From Strongylocentrotus purpuratus (lineage: Eukaryota > Echinodermata > Echinoidea > Camarodonta > Strongylocentrotidae), in assembly GCF_000002235.5 (NCBI RefSeq), contig NW_022145596.1:26701299-26765298 (forward strand): a stretch of 64,000 bases of DNA. Reading direction: 5' to 3'. Position 1 is the stretch's first letter. Every line of letters starts with the position of its first letter. The translations under genes were made by a program, and so were the position numbers. Positions 56,726 through 64,000 of the stretch are shown here, one piece after another. Under the pieces are notes generated by a model that worked only from the letters and a program-made list of their open reading frames with translations, had not been told where the DNA came from and made no database searches.

Positions 56726-58299
56726 ATTAGTGTTGCATAATGTTTGCTGATTAAAAAAATATTGTTGCCACAGTCTATAATTGACTTTTATATGTAACAC
56801 TTTGGTGCCCTTGATCAGAGCCATGCACACATGTATTTATATTTTTATTACTAAATTTAATTGTTGGCTTTGCTTGTTTCGCTGTAGTAGTAAGTTACTT
56901 GAGGCCGTGAGAGAGTGGGAGATAAAAAGGGAAATATACAGTGTGTCCCAGAAAAAAACAAAACCGAGAATTATTGATGTTTTATCATAACTTAATCACA
57001 TTTATAATTGATAAATGACACATGTTTGGAAAGCTTAGATCCTCCTCTTTCATTTGATGCAACTCATATAATACATATTTCACGCATGAGTGATTAAAAT
57101 GAATTTGAAGAGAGGAAACCAAAAAGTCATTTGGTGGTCGGTATCTAAAAATCACATTTCTAGAAAGTTGAGTTTCTGCCCTTACATATGACACCTCAAT
57201 CAGGAAAAATGAGCTAGGAATAACAAAGGCCTGTTTGTTTAAATTAGTGCTTGCATTTCCATAATTTTATCAAACGAATTCGTTTTCACTGGGTGCCTGC
57301 CATAGCAAAAAACAGAGTTGACAAAAGACTTAACTCCATTTCGTTGACAATCAACCGTAGACGAAAGACTTAAAAATATGACTAAGTTATGAAAAACATC
57401 GAGAGTGCGAGACAAATATGAGCGACGTGTAGGTGAACGTAGAACACTGGGCAGAGATAATGCATACACAAAATTGAACACATGGGACCAAAATATATTT
57501 AGGAACATGGAATGACGACTTATTATCGCACTTGTGTAAATATAATTAGAGATTGTTAAGAAGTGATCGTATCCATTCTAATTTGAGGGGAATCTACCCT
57601 AAATTGTAAGGATTAGAGAACGTTTTGTGGGCAAATACGAAGGTTGAAAAATGTGAAATGACGCCATTTAGTACGGACAGAGGGTCGGAGTGTACGAACA
57701 ATGTGTGCGACTTCCACTCCAAAAGTAAATTCAACATCGGTATGTCTTCAGCTGGCTGCTGACCCATCTACAAGTCATCAAGTTACTATTTTACCATATC
57801 AAGTTATAAATCTGGTTAGTCTGGTTTGCCTGTGCATTGTTGATGATAATTGATTATAAATATGTACCATTTAAACGTGCAGATCTTATAATAATAAAAA
57901 AACACACACACAGGATGAATAATGACTGCTTATTTTGTGTTCTCTTGAATATGTAATAACATTTTGAAATCGCTTCATTCTATTATTTGTATCTTTTGTA
58001 AGACGTAATCAGGTTATTTTCAAACATGATTTTGTTTATAGAAGGTTTATGTCAAATCTTGTCATTTTTGTATTTGCACTGATGTGTGTTTAGATTTACT
58101 TATAATAGTTATAATTAATCGGGAGTCTTGCTTGAGGACACCGCGGTCATGATACTTGTTGATAATTTTCTCAATATTGTAATTATGTATTTTTTATTTT
58201 TGGATATAGAATTATGTTTTTTTGATATGCTCACTTTCTTGTCACTGCACGCTCACCCTTCACTCCTTCACTCTTGCGCGCTCCATGTTAATATGTCAC
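56726..58299. other. No gene recognised
   Basis: AT-rich with short unremarkable open frames. The LINE's 5' untranslated region may start somewhere after about 58,100. Confidence 0.4.
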
Positions 58300-58308
58300 T
58301 CAAATTAA

Positions 58309-59682
58309 ATGAATCCTGATGTTCTAATAGAGGACCAAAATTTAGTTGAACACAATAGTGAATATTATACAATAAATGAATTTAATAAGATTAATTTCGA
58401 TTTTAATAACATTCATGATCAATCTACCTTAAGACCAACTAATAACATTAGTAATCAATTTAGTCTATTTCATATGAATGCTCAAAGTTTGAATAAAAAT
58501 TTTCTTCCTCTTGAAATATTAATGGACTATTAAAATTTTTCCCTTTTCGGCCATTGGTATCACAGAAACGTGGTTACATGAAAATTCACCCGAAATGTTT
58601 AATCTTTCTAATTATGAAATGATACGTAAAGACCGTAAGAATGGTAGAGGAGGTGGTGTTGCCATATACATAAATAATACATTTATATTCAAAATTCGGA
58701 CTGATATAGAAATTGAAGGTTCCGAAAGTTTATTTACAGAAGTTAGTATGAGTTAAAATAAAAATATGATAATAGGAACTATTTAAAGACCACCAACTAG
58801 TGATGTAGATACGTTCACAAATCAAATAGATTCCTTTTGAATAAGATATCGTAGGAAAATAAACATATATATTTAATGGGTGATTATAATTTAGACTTAG
58901 TTAATAAAACAAACAATAATATATTGAAATTTTATAATACTATGTTATTATATTCTTGTTATCCCCATATTTCTAAACCTACTAGAATTGATAATGTAAC
59001 AATAAGTGAAACATTAATTGATAATATATTCTCAAATGTCATACATGCAGAACATTTAAATGGTATTCTGTACTCAGATATATCAGATCATCTACCCATT
59101 TTTGTTATATGCTATAATGTCATTAGTGAGAAAACAAGGAAAAATATTTTCGTTAAAAAGAGGAAAGAAACAGAACAAACTATTGATTCTTTAATTTCTA
59201 ATTTGTCCAAAGAACAATGGCGCGAGATATTCTCGGTTGAAGATGCTTATTTATCATATCAAAACTTTTTGCATAAACTCTCTTTTTATATAGATAAGAA
59301 TATGCCATTTATTAAAAAAAAAGATAATATAAGTATAAAACAGCCATGGATTACTCGGGGGTTAATGAAATCAATTTTAACTCGCAATCGTATTTATAAA
59401 ATATCATTGCGTAAACCAACTGCTCAGAATAAAGATAGATATAAGCATTATAGAAATAGATTAACAACTTTAATTCGTGTATCACGTAAACGGTATTATT
59501 CAAATAAAATAGAATCTAATCAAGGGAATGTAAAGGTATTATGGCAAACTATTAATGATCTCTTAAAAACTAAAAAGAAAGTATGCTCTGATATAATAGT
59601 TGAAAGTGGTAATGAAATCACGGACCCTCATTCAATTGCTACTGCTTTCAATAACTATTTTGTTAATATAGGTCCACGTTAA
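58309..59682 (+). pseudogene. LINE endonuclease region
   Basis: APE-type endonuclease blocks: FSLFHMNAQSLNKNF (58,465), ITETWLHENSPE (58,560), RKDRKNGRGGGVAIYI (58,627), GDYNLDL (58,879) and the catalytic SDHLPIF (59,083-59,103). Frame changes occur near 58,530 and between 58,755 and 58,876. The long open stretch 58,876-59,682 then carries the linker to the reverse transcriptase (WITRGLMKSILTRNRIY, NYFVNIG). This nuclease nicks target DNA to prime reverse transcription. Confidence 0.85.
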
Positions 59683-59797
59683 ACCTTGACAATACACTCA
59701 AATGAAAACTTTAAGGATTATTTATTTGATGCTAATGAAAATTCATTATTTTTTATTCCAGTGAATGAAAATGAAATATGAGAGATAGTTCGATCGT

Positions 59798-60345
59798 TTA
59801 AAGGGAAAGTCCACCCCCAAAATAAGTTTGTTTCGACAGAGGCAGAATAATAAGAAAATCAGGTGAGTGAAAGTTTGAGCAAATTCTGAATGAAAATAAA
59901 AAAGTTATGAATTATTGAAGTTGTGATCAATCAAATACAAATTGGCAACTCTGTGACTTATTATACGAGCTCTCCTTCATTTGCTTTGTGCATAATACTC
60001 CATAAAATCATGTTTTCTTCGTTATTGATGACGGAATATATATTTGTTCCTTGCAGGGGGAGTATAGAAACATATTTGCAATTATTATATTTAGGGTGCA
60101 TGTATGGTTGAAATTTTTCTTGAGGGAAAATGAAAATTTTAGATTTTTTTAGTACTCTGCAAATGGAAGTTGAGCTCGCATGATACGTCATAGAGTTGCC
60201 AATTTGTGTTTGATTGATCACAACTTAAAAAATCCTAACTTCCTTATTTTTAATCGGAATTTGCTCAAACTTTCACTGACTTGTTTCTCTCATTTTTCTA
60301 CTCCTATTAAAACTAACTTAATTTCAGGGTGGACTTCCCCTTTAA
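59798..60345. mobile_element. TTAA-flanked MITE, family M1-like, inserted in the LINE
   Basis: TTAA at 59,798-59,801 and 60,342-60,345. Inverted arms of about 170 bp begin AGGGAAAGTCCACCC and AGGGGAAGTCCACCC and continue through AGTTTGAGCAAATTC and GTGATCAATCAAA. Removing it restores the LINE text IVRSFK-MSRSCGYDGIS, the typical S-x-G-x-D-G-I-S start of the reverse transcriptase. Almost the whole element can fold into one hairpin. Confidence 0.88.
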
Positions 60346-60440
60346 GATGAGTAGATCATGCGGTTATGATGGAATAAGTGTGTATTAATTAAAGAAAATT
60401 ATTTATTGTTTGGCCTCTCCCCTAGTTCTTATTTGTAATT

Positions 60441-61735
60441 TATCGCCCTATCTCGCTATTGCCGGTCATTTCCAAGATTTTAGAAAAAATTGTTTATAAA
60501 CGCCTTTATTCTTTTTTACAAGAAAATAATACTCTTATTTGCAATCAGTTTGGATTCTGAAAAGGCTTTTCTACTGATTATGCTTTGATACAATCTTGTG
60601 ATAAAATAACTCAAACACTTAATAAGGAACATATAATTGGGGTTTTTATGGACCTGTCAAAAGCTTTTGACACCATGAATCATAACATTTTGTCGCAAAA
60701 ACTTACTCATTATGGTATACGAGGCATAGCCTTAAACTTGTTTAAGAATTATTTAGTTAATCGAAAGCAATTTGTTTCATTTCAGTCAGTAAATTCCCCT
60801 AACTTAAATGTGTTATGTGGTGTTCCACAAGGATCAATTTTAGGCCCCCTTCTTTTTCTTATTTATATTAATGACATAGTAAAGTCATCACCACTTCTTA
60901 CTTACGTGCTTTTCGCAGATGACACTAACATATTTTGTTCTCATAAATGCTTGAATACTCTAATTTATACTCTCAATAATGAATTAGTTGAAAACTCAAC
61001 ATGGTTTAAATGCAATAAATTGTCCCTTAATTTAGATAAAACATGTTTTATAAATTTTTGTGCTTCCCAAACACACTTTGATCAGGTTATAAACATTGTT
61101 ATTGATGATATTTCTATAGTTGAAAGGAAATAGACAAAATTTTAGGTATAACTCTGGATTCAAAGCTTACTTGGAATAATCATGTAAATAATATTACAAC
61201 ATCAATTTCAAGGGCAGTTGGGGTAATTGGTAAAATGAGGGATCTTGTACCCGAGAAAATACTTTATACATTATATAATGCATTAGTGTTACCTTATTGT
61301 ACATACTGTAATGTAGTTTGGGGGAACTGTAGTATAACTAAGATTAATATAATTTTTCTCTTGCAAAAAAGAGCACTTAGGATTTGTACTCATTCTAATT
61401 ACTTAGCTCATACAAATCCTTTAATTTATAGATTAAACATTTTAAAAGTGAGTGATTTGCACTTATTTCAAACAGCAATCTGTATGTTTAAATACACACA
61501 AAATTCACTTCCTCTTTTTCATGACGTATTTATTCCTAATTCCCATGTTCACTCATATCCAACGCGTAATTGTACTGATTTTCATTTACACAATCCTAAA
61601 ACTTTGTTAGCACATAAGTCCATAAGATATCACAGTCCAGACATTTGGAATGCACTCCCTAGACATGTTAAACAGTGTACATCTCTCTATTCATTTAAAG
61701 CTACACTAAAAAAAAAACATTATTTCACAATATAA
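60441..61735 (+). pseudogene. LINE reverse transcriptase and C-terminal region
   Basis: From 60,441 one frame reads YRPISLLPVISKILEKIV, then FGF-stop-KGFST (the stop is TGA where CGA/Arg is expected, a likely CpG loss), FMDLSKAFDTMNH, GVPQGSILGPLLFLIYIND and FADDTNIFCSH, the catalytic F/YADD box. A frame change near 61,130 precedes the thumb, and 61,235-61,735 encodes LPYCTYCNVVWGN, LLQKRALRICTHSNY and the C-terminal block ending in a stop at 61,733. This enzyme copied the LINE RNA into DNA. Confidence 0.88.
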
Positions 61736-62311
61736 TGTATAAAGATTAAAAAAAAAAAAAATTAAAAGCGTTCTTTGTAAAACTTGAGAAACTACTTTAA
61801 ATTTTGGTCTGACGTTACTACTGATGATTCAACATTTTGGTGCATGAGGACACTTGCACTTGCACAGACACGCACCACTCGCACCCTTGTTTTTGTTTAG
61901 TTTCTCTCTTATCTCTGTCATAAACGTATAATTAGTAGCCATATAAATATGAGATTCATATGCTAATTCTATAATTATTTATATTGAATACAACTGTTTA
62001 TATTCACATTTAATTGTAATATATATCATTTGAGTATCATGGCCCCCTCTTCTTGTTAATTTGCCAAAATTTCACAACTCATTTTTATCTTAGCTCGGTT
62101 GACCGTCTACTCAAGCTTTTACTTATAACGGCGACCTTCTGCTTTCTTTATACATGCAATGGCCCAATGTATAAGTTTACTCTTACTCATGTATTAAACA
62201 TTTGTTTCTATATTTTGTACATTGTTTGTATACCTTATGTTTTATATAATTATCCATATTTGTTGTATAACTGATTTGTTTGATTGCAGAAAATAAAGTC
62301 TTTGAAATGAA

Positions 62312-63357
62312 AAAATAGTGTACGAAATCTATAGTAGATTTGGAACTACTATAGAATTTAAATCTAAACAAAAACACAAAGACTTTGTCTGTATATTTCA
62401 GACAAACGGACTCGGGTAATCGTGCCTTATGAATCGCTCGAAGTGTGAAAGGGAATAAGATACTATTTTGTAATTTACTGAGTGAATGAGTGGAAGACTT
62501 GATACACAGAAACGAATGAATGGGACATGATTATGGTCTAAATGGTGTTGTGAGGCTTGTTAGAGAGACAGAAACATGATTAGTTTCAACTTAATGATAC
62601 ATAATTACGGTATCAGGGTGAGAATAATACTCATCTATAAAAGGATGGAAAATATTGTGAAGTGGTTTGAGACTCTAGAAGCTAACTTTGACAAGAGACA
62701 GATTGGAAAAGGACGACAAAGTGCGTCACAAAAGGAAACAATTGCCATACGTCACAATTACTTTAAGCGTATGCTAGTAGAACGCATGTATGTGTATGTG
62801 TATGTGAGAGTGTATCAGATTACAGAGTGAATTGAAACACACAAACCGTGTTGTTTTGGAGATCCTAGTGCTCCAGATTAAAGACTAGGTGGTGGCAGCA
62901 GCCGCAACCGTCAGAGTTATGAAGTAACTCATGGTATAAGAGACTGGCATAAAAGTGGTTATTATTGTAGTCTTCTTTCCAGACCTGTTTTTACTTGTAT
63001 TCCCTATATTGATAGATTTCCCTACAATGGTGGCAAGAGAAAGTTATACTAGCGATGGGGATGACTCGCTACAATGGTGGAATTCTATTACCCCCCCCCC
63101 CCCCCCCCCCATCCCTCGATTCCCTGATTTCATGGTGGCAGCGGTGGGATTACTATTAAGGCACCTTGGATTAATTCTCATGTGCGAAAAGCTGCAGCTT
63201 TTTAACCTAAGAGCGCATGCATGAAAGCTGTATTGAGTTAATCCCGGATGCGCGATTTGCCCACAAAAAAGCTGCATTGTGTGCGTCCGAAGACCGTGAC
63301 GTCTTTTTCAAGCCAGAAAAACCGTGAACAATTTTCAACCCATTGAAAGATTCGTCA
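62312..63357. other. No gene recognised
   Basis: AT-rich, with a run of about 20 C at 63,091-63,110. The two 'GGTGGCA' phrases near 62,890 and 63,135 are not part of any structure I can name. Confidence 0.4.
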
Positions 63358-63625
63358 ATATGTGGAGGCAAATTATTTTGAAGTTTTATGGAGTAAAGAG
63401 TGAATATGCATTTTAAAAAGAATGGGTTGTGAAATGTGAAATGATTGGATGGTGAAGGAGGGAATTTTGAAAATTCCTTTGAGCAGAGCTTTGTTCCTCT
63501 CCCCCATTGTCTCTCTCTTTCCCCTTCCTTTCACATCATTTTTCTTGCTCCATACCCCACCCCTCCCCCCCCCCCTCCCATATAGGTATTACCCATAGTA
63601 AGAGCGCTTCAAACAATGCATCTAC

Positions 63626-63717
63626 CTCCTTATAGAGAGAATAGAGGAACGCGATGGTCTGGATAGTTTTCCCCAATCCCATCTCATCAGCCAGGATATA
63701 GCTTCCTGAGTGAGCTC
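63626..63717 (-). CDS. Mi-2/CHD-type helicase exon (SNF2 motif I), copy 2
   Basis: Identical in protein to the exon at 42,148-42,239: [32 protein letters not shown], with the same acceptor CCCTTTAG and donor GAG|GTAGAT. The exon with GHSKGPF that follows in copy 1 is missing here because the duplication ends at 63,358, so if transcribed this copy would need another downstream exon. Confidence 0.75.
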
Positions 63718-63932
63718 CTAAAGGGATTACCCAACCAAGTACCAAGTAAGAATGGATTAAGGTGATTGTATGCCGATTAGGTATAAATTAGCAGCTGAGA
63801 GTCAGAGGGGCGTTAACTCTCATCATTTAACACAATTAATGACATTCTGGCTCCCAGTACATCAATTATTCTGAGGCTGAGCAGCAAGCATCATCAATTA
63901 CCACATGCTAAAAATGATCAGTGTGCACTTAC

Positions 63933-64000
63933 ATGTACATCTGTCGTTGGCTCCAGCTTCTGTATGGCTCTTTGTTCTCTCTCTTGGTTTTTGCCTTTCT
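63933..64000 (-). CDS. Lysine-rich CHD-type exon, copy 2, partial
   Basis: Minus-strand exon entering from beyond the window and ending QKLEPTTDVH at the donor ACAT|GTAAGT (63,933). Same sequence as 42,436-42,556 with an intact donor. The match to the CHD4 linker before the ATPase is tentative. Confidence 0.5.

Larger units (their letters stand above)
58300..62311 (+). mobile_element. CR1-like LINE, nearly full length, decayed
   Basis: Endonuclease, reverse transcriptase, C-terminal domain and a 3' end with AATAAA (62,291) and a short TGAAATGAAAAAA tail are in order. A MITE interrupts it at 59,798-60,345. There are about five or six further frame breaks or stops plus a small loss near 60,370-60,430. 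Only the ORF2-type protein is seen; an ORF1 was not found upstream. The block order and the C-terminal FWNALP-type motif (DIWNALPRHVKQCTSLYSFK) fit the CR1/L2 group of the Jockey superfamily. Confidence 0.88.
63358..64000 (-). repeat. Segmental duplication, copy 2 (CHD-type), runs off the window
   Basis: Matches 41,877-42,516 from ATATGTGGAGGCAAATTATT onward. Introns as well as exons match, so this is DNA-level duplication, not a retrocopy. It keeps the 19 bp with the splice donor that copy 1 lacks. Confidence 0.92.

Noticed and set aside
62576-62830. 84-codon open frame near the second CHD copy
   Set aside because: No recognisable motif, AT-rich, and no splice or start context to support it.

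Overview
The window is eukaryotic, AT-rich and intron-bearing, and looks like a marine invertebrate, most likely an echinoderm. That placement is an inference from three things: CD36-family and Mi-2/CHD-type exons with canonical GT-AG borders, CR1-like LINEs (one carrying a relic 2A peptide), and families of short hairpin-ended repeats of the kind common in echinoderm and mollusc genomes. No bacterial features, CRISPR arrays, rRNA or intact tRNA genes were seen.

Region by region. 1-11,225 holds the 5' half of a class B scavenger receptor (CD36/SCARB family) gene on the minus strand. Five coding exons (11201-11082, 9293-9136, 8007-7866, 7298-7095, 730-589) agree in phase and give about 255 residues; the rest lies beyond base 1. 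Its introns are packed with LINE pieces, GA-rich tracts, a TTAA-flanked MITE and a pile of Helentron-like elements. 11,226-16,490 is mostly unassigned, with an inverted minisatellite and a few dispersed repeats.

16,490-38,030 is a large satellite array of a ~199-bp unit, with about 82 sequenced copies in the main block and 4-5 older ones to its left. It is interrupted by a broken Ty3/Gypsy-type LTR element (17,379-21,161, itself carrying a MITE) and by a 500-N gap. Diverged and inverted satellite copies follow to 39,756, split by a second Helentron-like element.

41,773-42,556 and 63,358-64,000 are two copies of a segment carrying Mi-2/CHD-type helicase exons on the minus strand. The first copy has lost a splice donor. 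Between them lie a 2.9-kb foldback transposon with tandem-repeat arms (43,817-46,757, carrying a hAT-type MITE and a SINE with a 7SL-like head), a complete Helentron-like element (49,224-50,724), a LINE fragment with a relic 2A motif (about 51,440-52,272), two further MITEs, and a nearly full-length but decayed CR1-like LINE (58,300-62,311) split by a TTAA-flanked MITE.

Only the scavenger receptor and the Mi-2/CHD exons look like host genes. Everything else recognised is repeat biology. The strongest second-look items are three unrelated Helentron-like families sharing a hairpin-first 5' end (two of them also with a hairpin plus CTAG 3' end at T^T targets), a 597-bp higher-order repeat in the satellite, the foldback element, the 7SL-like SINE, the relic 2A, and the splice-donor deletion in one CHD copy.
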